NCBI RefSeq assembly: GCF_001441165.1
Contig: NZ_CP013126.1
Location: 1,021,551 to 1,085,550 of the forward strand
Origin: Acidipropionibacterium acidipropionici
GTDB lineage: Bacteria > Actinomycetota > Actinomycetes > Propionibacteriales > Propionibacteriaceae
Direction: 5' to 3'
Length of the DNA: 64,000 nt
Every line of letters starts with the position of its first letter. Position 1 is the first letter of the stretch. The notes beneath the pieces were generated by a model, which was not told where the DNA came from, did no database searches, and saw nothing but the letters and a program-made list of their open reading frames with translations. Below are positions 54,601 to 60,909 of the stretch, in pieces. Position numbers and translations under genes: made by a program.

Positions 54601-55257
54601 AAAAGAGACAGCTCCCGCCTTCCAGTTGCGCATGGTGAAGCTTGTCACATTACGTGATATCAGTGTCACGCCCGAGAATCTACTGACACTATCATCGGAT
54701 TCAAACGTGCTCAGCTTTGTGAAGAAGCCGTCCAGTCCTTCGGCAGGGAATGTGATATCCGGGCTGCTTGAGATGGTGATGCTGGTCAGGTTGGGAAGAA
54801 AATCAGCACCGGCGGACCAATCCCACGAAGAGTCGGCGCCGTCGATCCGAAGGCTTGTGATAGCCGAGGTCTTCGCGTAGGTCACCGAGTTCGCATCGGG
54901 AAAATCGTCCGGTGAGGTGCTCATCAGCGCGGTCTTGAGCGATCCGTCAGGCATCACGTCGGAATCGGCATGGGCTGTACCTTGCGCAGCTGATCTTGAC
55001 GAGTGAGTGCTGCCTGCGCTGGGCTCGAGCGTACTGCTCGCTGCCGCACTTGAAGGTGTGGCACTAGCGGACTCAGGCTGTGGAGCCGTCTGGCCTTCCT
55101 GGCTTGCTCCTTGGTCTGCTGTTGCTGACGCGGATCCCGCAGGAGGAGTTGTAGGAGACGCTATCGCCGCCGATGGAGCGAACATCAGTGCTGTCGACGC
55201 CGCAAGGACGAGGACTACTACCTTGGATGAGCCATGCATTGAGGATTGCCTTTTCAT
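51631..55257 (-). CDS. Large leucine-rich-repeat surface protein with LPASG near C-terminus
   Basis: 1208 residues. Signal peptide (1-33), Ser/Ala/Thr-rich region, LRR block at about 160-340 (repeated L-x-x-L-x-L units such as LTKLTSLSADRLGLSSLSGV), further LRR islands near 545-640 and 850-940 (RIDLRNNEITSLASL), with Ig-like domains between and a beta domain near 1080. Ends ...GLPASGE: a sortase-like LPxTG variant but with no hydrophobic segment or basic tail. ATG 55257 is the first ATG; no strong ribosome binding site. The central 1.6 kb is clearly AT-richer than its neighbours, with codon use suggesting transfer. Expected to be secreted and act in adhesion or as a scaffold for the uptake system. 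Confidence 0.82.
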   Translation of the reverse strand: MKRQSSMHGSSKVVVLVLAASTALMFAPSAAIASPTTPPAGSASATADQGASQEGQTAPQPESASATPSSAAASSTLEPSAGSTHSSRSAAQGTAHADSDVMPDGSLKTALMSTSPDDFPDANSVTYAKTSAITSLRIDGADSSWDWSAGADFLPNLTSITISSSPDITFPAEGLDGFFTKLSTFESDDSVSRFSGVTLISRNVTSFTMRNWKAGAVSFEGIGDALPGVTSLNLSRSLGIQSLSGISGLTKLTSLSADRLGLSSLSGVEGLSNLQTLSASGNPLSDVPSLAALTKLSSLNLSSDSLSKIPDLPVSGNLKTLNLSENAISDWRALPESLIEGLNADGQTIVSSDIQTGKNVELSNIVKLPSHFSAATWSASQLNAPSLSADGAMLKMWTPGSWTLDFTATAGSAVIGGEVKGNSTGAGTQPTVAVANSSTAVAGGPATFTAEVTGADNANVSSYSWYPSKSASLNLSLVDAISGESSSKLTVAHVSPAVVGKYYFASAVVDGFTIYSAKGVQLDANVEIKDAAFKSCLADRAGLTSFTAVAMAGFRTSPAKKPIDCSGMAITSIDGIQYLSKNIGSLDLSHNNISDVSPFLASANSPFFETVPVNLSYNAVTSVAPLASDSTLLSKTGTKPKIDLSHNKIADLSALASLDGPRAGTASSVLATDQALGVSGAKVGDRITLPTVKAADGSSVALTSADGTIDNGTISFTTPGQKTATWEKATVKGVDFSGTVSIPVGVGAAATVAPTQPQAGESMTVSVVGFGSDENVTVSVGGRDIGSLYTDGSGAGSQSVLVPSDLGGSTAVTVKGQTSGTEKTVTVQVLAARVVTAPDQGLNRCLHVWAGIPTDKPLYAPDVERKTDILDCRSQRIKDLTGLDQLTFNTSRIDLRNNEITSLASLGKLSMAADENGAKTLDVSNNLITNATTEGAQPDVDIVANDNAIRDFTPLRTEFRSFTAFEQQPVLSAVLTKVSVPMPGVTAQGQNSADRGALTFGAPEQLVAQGGGQQYLPSTAAHVKDGTVSFDKAGDYRIPFTVGYDKSSDRGASQGSGSFVITVVERAQQRVKFAVSKDGRVVNMLVTGQEPGASVTFSLQPGGIQLGSAVVNSMGVAQLSNVLIPATVTPGRYQIEARSSNGAMRSTDYLTVSLRQSSGGPTLSSLAGRSGVGQYKGADTSRYADSGSSQYAGGGSQQRATGLPASGE

Positions 55258-55288
55258 TGTGGTCAAGGACCTGCCAGGTCAGTCCACA

Positions 55289-55325
55289 CAAGCGGGTGGC
55301 CGCGCTCGAGGCAGCCACCCGCTTG
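55289..55325 (-). terminator. Hairpin after alpha-barrel gene of riboswitch 5 cluster
   Basis: Perfect 12-bp arms (CAAGCGGGTGGC) around a 13-base loop, between the alpha-barrel stop and the LRR gene start. No U-run; may give partial termination so that the first protein is made in excess. Confidence 0.7.
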
Positions 55326-55341
55326 AGCGACAGACTCGCCC

Positions 55342-56322
55342 TTATGACGCGACAGTGATGGTGTGGGGTTGGTATGTCGTGCCTGCGTTGTCGTAGCTCG
55401 ACAGGCCGAGCAGGGGTGGGATGGCCTGAGTGGTGGCCATCATCAGATTGATCGGCTCGGTCAGATCAGGGCCCGCGGTAAACGACCCGTCCGTGTTCTG
55501 CTGGCTCACCAGCCACGACTGAGCGTCAACGGCCTGCGAGGTCTCGTCGGAACGGTCCATGCCCGGAGCCACCCACGCCGTCGTATTCACATTCGAGGAC
55601 GGATCAGACGTGGTGACCTGATTCGACCACCCCTCGCCATCCACCCTCGCCTGATCCATCCACGACTCGATGTTCGACACGGTGGTGGCCTTACGGGAAT
55701 CATCCACATGCGACAGAGCCGTCAGCATCAACCCGCCCGAATCGATGTCATCCCATGCCGGGGACCCCGACGCCGGCCACTGATCGGCAGACTGATCGAT
55801 CGCAGCCTGGAACAGCGCCGCAGGAACCGGCTTGTCCGCCCTCGACAAGGCCACCAGCGCCAACGCCGTGTTCGTCACATACTCGCTGTAGGACGTGTAC
55901 GAGGACGCCGCCGACACCGCCCCGATGTAATTCTTCCCGTCGAACGACGCCGGATCCTCACCCGCACTCATCAACGCGATCGACAACTTCGCACACGCCC
56001 CCACATGACCCGATGGCGAGCCCGTGGGGCAGTATGTCGGACCATAAGTCTTCACATCAGACAGCATCGTCGTCACCGCCGCCGACTGGGTCCCTGTCGC
56101 CGACACCCCGATCAGCGCATCCAACTCCACCCCCAGGCCCGACGCCGACGACGCCCGCGCCACCGACAGATTATCGGCAACATACTTTGCAGCCTTGTTG
56201 GCCTGTGTCGTGTAGGTGTCCCCGGACGTACCGTTCGCGTGAGCCAACGGCTGATACGCAACAGAAAGGCTTACGGCGACGACGAACGTTCCAACAGTCT
56301 TGGCAACCGTCTTGTGTTTCAT
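55342..56322 (-). CDS. Secreted alpha/alpha-barrel protein (intrinsic-factor-like), first gene of cluster
   Basis: 326 residues. Signal peptide (to AHANG, residue 31), then six or so two-helix repeats with motifs SWLVSQQNTDGSF and YCPTGSPSGHVGACAKLS. Natural C-terminus TYQPHTITVAS, free of a membrane anchor, so probably fully secreted. Nearly identical to the barrel at 31979-32960 from residue 45 on, but with a different signal peptide. GAGGAGGG precedes ATG 56322. First gene after cobalamin riboswitch 5, which is the strongest reason to propose that it binds cobalamin. Confidence 0.8.
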   Translation of the reverse strand: MKHKTVAKTVGTFVVAVSLSVAYQPLAHANGTSGDTYTTQANKAAKYVADNLSVARASSASGLGVELDALIGVSATGTQSAAVTTMLSDVKTYGPTYCPTGSPSGHVGACAKLSIALMSAGEDPASFDGKNYIGAVSAASSYTSYSEYVTNTALALVALSRADKPVPAALFQAAIDQSADQWPASGSPAWDDIDSGGLMLTALSHVDDSRKATTVSNIESWMDQARVDGEGWSNQVTTSDPSSNVNTTAWVAPGMDRSDETSQAVDAQSWLVSQQNTDGSFTAGPDLTEPINLMMATTQAIPPLLGLSSYDNAGTTYQPHTITVAS

Positions 56323-56424
56323 GACCCTCCTCGGATCCTTGAACAGTGTCTACTCGTTCGGACCGCGAGGGGAGCGTCATTGATCGCCCGTGATCCGAGA
56401 CGGGCTGCTCCTTGATCTGCATCG

Positions 56425-56520
56425 TCCGGAGGACACCCGACTTACCCCGAGGGGATCACGGTTGCTGGTCAGTCCTGGAATCGCACCAGGTTGCTCCTGA
56501 CCGGACAGGAGCACTATAGG
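56425..56520 (-). promoter_or_regulatory. Cobalamin riboswitch 5 and promoter of the ECF/surface cluster
   Basis: Read on the minus strand: -10 TATAGT (56518-56513), then AGCAACCTGGTGCGATTCCA and GGACTGACCAGCAACCGTGA (about 56497-56457), a short arm CCCCTCGGGG, and AAGTCGGGTGTCC (56443-56431). This has the same core order as riboswitch 1. The aptamer ends about 105 bases before the alpha-barrel start, room for an expression platform. Confidence 0.82.
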
Positions 56521-56758
56521 TCATCTGTTCACAGGTTGCACATGAAGGTGCTATAAGCCTCCGGACAGGTGGTCGTGACAAGGGACAACACCCCATCAGG
56601 GCGCCGCGAGGCCATGCCCCGTGCACCGTGCCTGTCGACGACTCACGCCATCCACAAGCTGCGTCCCGGTCCCGGGACCGGCGTCGCCCACCAACTCTCT
56701 CTGTCGTGTCCTTGGCGTCCACGGTGACCACGTATGGGTGGGAAGGCGAGATGAGTCC
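56519..56758. other. Gap upstream of riboswitch 5
   Basis: About 240 bases with no gene that I can support. Open frames here on both strands are high-GC shadows without ribosome binding sites. Confidence 0.5.
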
Positions 56759-56965
56759 CTATCTCCTGAACTCCAGAGCCGCCATGAGGCCGTTCTCGAT
56801 GGCCGCCATCGCTCGATGGGTCAGTGCCCCCTCCGGACTGGACTTCGCCAGGTCCTGATCCCAGATCTCCATCCAGGTCACACGCCACCCATCCATCCAG
56901 GACCTCGGCCCCGCCTCCTTGTCCAAGGTGGCCATCCGGACCTGGCTCCGCAACATCCTGGTCAT
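56759..56965 (-). CDS. Small protein, 68 aa, downstream partner of RHH gene
   Basis: ATG 56965 overlaps the stop of the upstream gene (ATGA). Begins MTRMLRSQVRMATLDKEAG; contains WMEIWDQDLAKSSPEGALTH. No family recognised. The overlap with a ribbon-helix-helix-like gene suggests a toxin-antitoxin-type pair, perhaps truncated. Confidence 0.4.
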   Translation of the reverse strand: MTRMLRSQVRMATLDKEAGPRSWMDGWRVTWMEIWDQDLAKSSPEGALTHRAMAAIENGLMAALEFRR

Positions 56966-57225
56966 TGCGGGCCGGCCGTCCCACGACGTCGGGAGCGGGC
57001 GCGCTCACGGCGAGATGCAGCCGTGGCGCGCAGCTCCTCTCCCAACTCGACGTAAGCCTGTTCCTGCTGCTCCGCCCACATCATGATGTCCAGGCCCCGC
57101 CGGATCGCCTCGTGCGCCACCGAGGCCTGCGAGGGCCGGCCGTCCGCATCCTCGGCCATGTCGTCGCGAAGGCGGCTCAGGTCATCGGCATCCCTGGCCG
57201 TCATCGGGAGGGAGATCCGGTGCAT
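56962..57225 (-). CDS. Ribbon-helix-helix-like small protein, 87 aa
   Basis: ATG 57225 (GAGGCAGAG upstream) begins MHRISLPMTARDADDLSRLR and continues with SQASVAHEAIRRGLDIMMW, the beta-strand plus two-helix pattern of RHH antitoxins. Basic C-terminus (SRRERARSRRRG). Overlaps the next gene by four bases. An in-frame upstream start at 57261 is possible. Confidence 0.5.
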   Translation of the reverse strand: MHRISLPMTARDADDLSRLRDDMAEDADGRPSQASVAHEAIRRGLDIMMWAEQQEQAYVELGEELRATAASRRERARSRRRGTAGPQ

Positions 57226-57261
57226 CGCGCTCTGCCTCGAGGCGTGTGTCATGATGCGCAT

Positions 57262-57527
57262 TCTGCCTCATCATCTGATGCATACCATGAGGCCTTCGGC
57301 CGATACGCAGCGCCGGCGAGCCAGGTCCTCCCCCATGCCGCTTCCGACCTATTGATCAGAAGCTCAGTCTCGTGACACGCGACTCCACCTGCCTTCACGT
57401 TCGCCGCTCCCTCACTGGAGGCGGCACCCTGACCGCAGACCCGGCCCTGGATCCGGATGACAGGCATCCCCCGCCCCATCGCCGATCACCGTCACGAGTC
57501 ACCGCCACACTGACCAAGCCGACTCGA
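57262..57527. other. Gap between RHH-like pair and duplicated membrane protein gene
   Basis: About 265 bases. No gene supported. A short palindrome CATCATCTGATG near 57270-57282 may belong to the promoter of the RHH pair. Confidence 0.4.
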
Positions 57528-58013
57528 CTACGCGCTCATCTCAATCATGAGCCAGCAATCAGGATCCGCCATCGGAACGGTCGTGTCGTCCGGCCCGATC
57601 CGCACACTCACACTTCCTCGGTGCAACACCTGTCGCCTCTCCCCGGTCCAATAGCCCCTCTGCGATCCAGTAGCACTCCATCCGTGCTGGCTCGCGTAGC
57701 GTCCCACCCGCACAGTGGCCTCAGAACCGGATCCCATGCCGGGATCGTAGAATTCTCTACGAGTGGGCCGTGCACCGAGAAGTCCGCCTGAATCTTCCCT
57801 CACGAAGCACTGCCTGAATCCCAGGACGTCTTTGGCTGCCAGGGGGTCGTGGCGCATCTGGAACATGGCGTCCGACTCGCCCCACAGGCCCGCATTACGC
57901 CAGTGATTCAACACCCCGCCCACCGCAAGCAGCGCCACCACCAGCACACCGACAAGAATCATCCTCGACCTCCCGACCCGACGGCCACCAGCCTCACCTA
58001 CGGCTCGCATCAT
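57528..58013 (-). CDS. Small single-pass membrane protein, family A (copy 3, divergent outer domain)
   Basis: 161 residues. The first 65 residues are essentially identical to copy 1 (through QMRHDPLAAK); after that the outer domain changes (DVLGFRQCFVREDSGG, GWSATGSQRGYWTGERR, DCWLMIEMSA) while keeping the two Cys and GYW-x-x-ERR. Start overlaps the hydrolase remnant by 20 bases as in copy 1. Confidence 0.7.
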   Translation of the reverse strand: MMRAVGEAGGRRVGRSRMILVGVLVVALLAVGGVLNHWRNAGLWGESDAMFQMRHDPLAAKDVLGFRQCFVREDSGGLLGARPTRREFYDPGMGSGSEATVRVGRYASQHGWSATGSQRGYWTGERRQVLHRGSVSVRIGPDDTTVPMADPDCWLMIEMSA

Positions 58014-59010
58014 CACCGCCAGCCTTCCCACTCGCCGAGCCCTCGCTGGTGGTGGCGTCCTGGCCCCGGAGGGTCCAGCCGGGATCCGGGCCGCACACGT
58101 CGCCGATCCCGTCGCCGTCAAAGTCGTCCTGGCCGGGATTCGGGTCGGCCGGGCAGTTGTCCTGCCCGTCAGGCACCTCATCCCCATCACGGGTCACCGA
58201 CACACCCCACACCGTCGTGGCCGACAGACCCGTACTCGTGGTCACCCTCAGCCCCACATCCACATCCCGCACCGACGGATACGTCACGGACACCGTCGGC
58301 GCCGAACCAGACGTCTCATAGGAGCCGTCCCCGTCCAGATCCCACTCATACCTGGTCACCCGCCCCTCCAGGGCGAACGACGACGACGCATCCAGACTCA
58401 ACTGCTGGCCGGCCTTGACGATATTGCTCCCCATCACATCGGCCGCCACCCTGGGCGGCTCCGGCACCGACGCCAGCCCCGACCAGTCAACCCCCGGTAT
58501 GACGGCTCGGCTTCGCTTCACCGCCCCCGAACTGTAGATCCGCACCGCCATCTGCCGGTGGCCGATGATTTTCGGGTGATACCAGTTGTTCATATCCAAC
58601 GACGCCATCGACGTCGTGGTTGCTCCCGGGAGACCGTAGTCATCACCCGCGGTCTCCAGCACCTCGTTGATCCACCGCTTCGGATTCCGGTTGCCCAGCA
58701 CCGAACTCGTCTCATGGGAGAGGAACACCGTCGAGAACTTCATGTCATTCCCGCCCGCTGTCACCACCTCCAAGCCCGTCTGCAGATCCATCCGATCCAC
58801 CTGAGCCCTGATCTCGGGAGCAGTCTTGTCCGTTCGTCTCGTTGTGAAGCAGTGCACCGCTTGTGGGCCAGCGTCGACAGCTGGTACGTCGACCCCTGAA
58901 CCAGAGAATTCAGTGTCCTTTGTGCACTGCGGGTTCGAGATGGCGTTCTGATCGCTCCCCGACGTGTCGTCCACATAGGACAGGGCCGTCAGCATGGATC
59001 CGACCGTTCG
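57994..59010 (-). pseudogene. Decayed copy of alpha-barrel / SGNH hydrolase gene
   Basis: The 3' 740 bases are almost identical to 35098-35839 (hydrolase C-terminal part, PKD, TSP3). Upstream the gene is a patchwork: MLTALSYVDDTSGSDQN matches an alpha-barrel helix, then out-of-frame hydrolase pieces, then APEIRAQVDRMDLQTGLEVV and TAGGNDMKFSTV joined directly to FLSHETSSVLG, skipping about 120 residues. The nucleophile motif GDSYSAGNG is gone. Confirms that barrel and hydrolase segments were neighbours in the ancestor. Confidence 0.8.
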
Positions 59011-59273
59011 TGCCCGTACCCGACACCGCATCGTCCACCCTCTCCTGGCGCCGACGATCCAGCGGCCTCCATGCCGCAGCGATGCCAGTGCCCCCACGAT
59101 CACGCTTCATCGTCCGCGTGACGCCACTGACATTAGACCCCAGACGCACAGCCCCGAGACAGAATCGGAAAACAATGCTCTCGCGCCTCACGTCGCGCCG
59201 CGCAAGGACGTCGCTCCTCGCGACAGCCACCAAGAAGGCCAAGTGGCCACTGGCCCCAACCGGAGGGACCTCT

Positions 59274-59564
59274 CTACGACGTCTCTTTCTCCAACACCCG
59301 TCTGATCCACCTGGAGACGCTCATGTGCTCCGCATCAGCACGCTCCCGCACCTTCTGCTCGGTCTCGCGGCTGAGGACGACCTGCACCTTGGGAGAGTGC
59401 GTACGCCCACCCGACAGCGACTTTCCACCAGGCACCAGACCCTTCGGCGGTCCGGAGCGTTCCGCCCGGTGGGCCATCTCGTCAATAATGTCGTCGGTGA
59501 CGGGCTGCCCATCCTTCGTCAGATGCTCATGGGAAGGATCAAATCGGTAGAACACATCATTCAT
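59274..59564 (-). CDS. Ribbon-helix-helix antitoxin-like protein
   Basis: 96 residues. MNDVFYRFDPSHEHLTKDG is typical of antitoxins paired with BrnT/DUF4258-type toxins; C-terminus VQVVLSRETEQKVRERADAE, then SVSRWIRRVLEKE, is the DNA-binding RHH. GGAGGA precedes ATG 59564, which overlaps the upstream stop by four bases. Confidence 0.65.
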   Translation of the reverse strand: MNDVFYRFDPSHEHLTKDGQPVTDDIIDEMAHRAERSGPPKGLVPGGKSLSGGRTHSPKVQVVLSRETEQKVRERADAEHMSVSRWIRRVLEKETS

Positions 59565-59670
59565 CGCTTCCTCCACTCCATCGGCACCGCATGAATCAGG
59601 ATGATCGCCTCAAAGCCTGCCACGACCTCCTCATCACCGGAGCCCCTCAAGCTCACGACGTCCGGACCCC
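59561..59670 (-). pseudogene. C-terminal fragment of the cognate toxin
   Basis: The frame ending at 59561 reads DEEVVAGFEAIILIHAVPME then WRKR, like the C-terminus of DUF4258-type toxins (strand followed by HAMP/HAVP). Nothing toxin-like precedes it; instead riboswitch 3 lies upstream on the other strand. Probably a toxin gene beheaded by rearrangement. Confidence 0.4.
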
Positions 59671-59714
59671 GGCCCGCAACAGCTGCGCCCCGACCGCTGG
59701 GTATCATCTGGAGT

Positions 59715-59855
59715 GTCCGGCGCCAAGGGAATCCGGTGAGACTCCGGGACTGACGCGCAGCGGTGAGGTGGACAGCAGGGCGAACACGCCACTGGGGAGC
59801 AATCCCTGGGAAGGCGCCCTTCTGATTGAAGCCGAGTCCGAAAACCTGCCGGACG
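59715..59855 (+). promoter_or_regulatory. Cobalamin riboswitch 3
   Basis: AAGGGAATCCGGTGAGAC, then TCCGGGACTGACGCGCAGCG, a central arm, then GAAGCCGAGTCCGAAAACCTGCC. A -10-like TATCAT lies at 59702-59707. The next start codon on the strand is 60027, about 170 bases on, so an expression platform fits. Confidence 0.9.
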
Positions 59856-60026
59856 CTCTGTCCGCGACCGCGCGAATCGGTCTCAGCAAGGATGGCGGTA
59901 CCGGTATGTGGGAAATCAAGTCGCCCGATGACACCCGGTGCCTGCGAAGCACCTCCTTCGCCGTGCTGCTCCGCGCGGTCGCGTTCAGAGTCGCCACTCA
60001 CGGTTCGCGTATCGAAGGAGACAGCC

Positions 60027-60257
60027 ATGACGGCCACCGCCATCCCATCCGACTCTGAGGCCCTCACCTACCGCAGGGGCCGCCCGACCCTGGGCCACCG
60101 GTATCCACAGGGCACCGGCCGCTCCCCCAAGCGCAGCGCCCGGCTCCCCGAGGCCCTCGACCATCGGCTGGACGCCTACCTGCGCGCCAAGGGCCTGCGG
60201 TCCTCCGAGGTGATCCGGGACGCCCTGGTGCAGTACCTCGACCAGGTCGAGGGATGA
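60027..60257 (+). CDS. Ribbon-helix-helix protein behind riboswitch 3
   Basis: 76 residues from ATG 60027 (GAAGGAGA upstream). Disordered Arg/Gly-rich start (LTYRRGRPTLGHRYPQGTG), then RSARLPEALDHRLDAYLRAK and SSEVIRDALVQYLDQ: a clear RHH_1 DNA-binding domain of CopG type. No toxin gene follows; nrdG is convergent 69 bases on. May be an orphan antitoxin or a regulator under cobalamin control. Confidence 0.75.
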   Translation: MTATAIPSDSEALTYRRGRPTLGHRYPQGTGRSPKRSARLPEALDHRLDAYLRAKGLRSSEVIRDALVQYLDQVEG

Positions 60258-60326
60258 GCCTGCATCCACCCGGACCTCTTCCGAGCGCTGACGACCTCTC
60301 CATGACGTCGAGCCCTCAAGCCCGGC

Positions 60327-60881
60327 TCAGGCCCACCAGTCCCCGTGCGCCCGGCCGCCGGACCCGCTCGGCTCCGGCTCCGGGCTCCCGCGCCACTCGA
60401 CCGCGCGCCCAGCGGCAAGGGTGGCGGGCATGTCGATGAGACGCTGATTGCTCGACCCCCTCCACGGCACGGTCAGCGACCTCCTCCTCAGCACGAAGGG
60501 GCCGTCGACCAGCACATCCACCTGCTCCAGCATGCCCGCCAGGTCCGCTTCGCGACGGGCGCGACGCAGCAGCGCCTCGACGGTGTGGCCGCTCCAGCAC
60601 CACACGTCCCAGCCGATCCGGTGGGCGTGCGCCGCCAGTTCGGCGCACGCCGCCGGCTGCTGGCTCGCCTCCCCGCCCGACAGCGTCAAGCCCGTGGCCA
60701 GCACGGCGTCATCCATCTGAGTCGTGAGCTCGCCGACCGGCACCGACCGGCCGGCGCACGGATCCCAGCTGGACGGGTTCTGGCAGCCGGCGCACTGCAG
60801 CGCGCACCCCTGGGCGAAGACCGTGAACCGGACGCCGGGGCCGTCGACCACCGACTCCGGCTCGACCCCGGCGATCCTCAC
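60327..60881 (-). CDS. nrdG: Anaerobic ribonucleotide reductase activating protein
   Basis: 184-residue radical SAM enzyme. CALQCAGCQNP gives the CxxxCxxC cluster; TLSGGEASQQP is the SAM-binding GGE motif. Generates the glycyl radical on NrdD. Starts at GTG 60881, 28 bases after the nrdD stop. The tail (about 155 onward) is Pro/Ser/Gly-rich. Confidence 0.9.
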   Translation of the reverse strand: MRIAGVEPESVVDGPGVRFTVFAQGCALQCAGCQNPSSWDPCAGRSVPVGELTTQMDDAVLATGLTLSGGEASQQPAACAELAAHAHRIGWDVWCWSGHTVEALLRRARREADLAGMLEQVDVLVDGPFVLRRRSLTVPWRGSSNQRLIDMPATLAAGRAVEWRGSPEPEPSGSGGRAHGDWWA

Positions 60882-60909
60882 GGCGTCGCCCCGGCGCCCA
60901 CGACCCCAC

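Noticed and set aside
56621-57055. Plus-strand 144-aa frame
   Set aside because: Arg/Pro/His-rich shadow of the minus-strand small genes; no start signal.
59561-60067. Minus-strand 168-aa frame across riboswitch 3
   Set aside because: Runs antisense through the aptamer; only its last 35 codons look protein-like and are listed as a toxin fragment.
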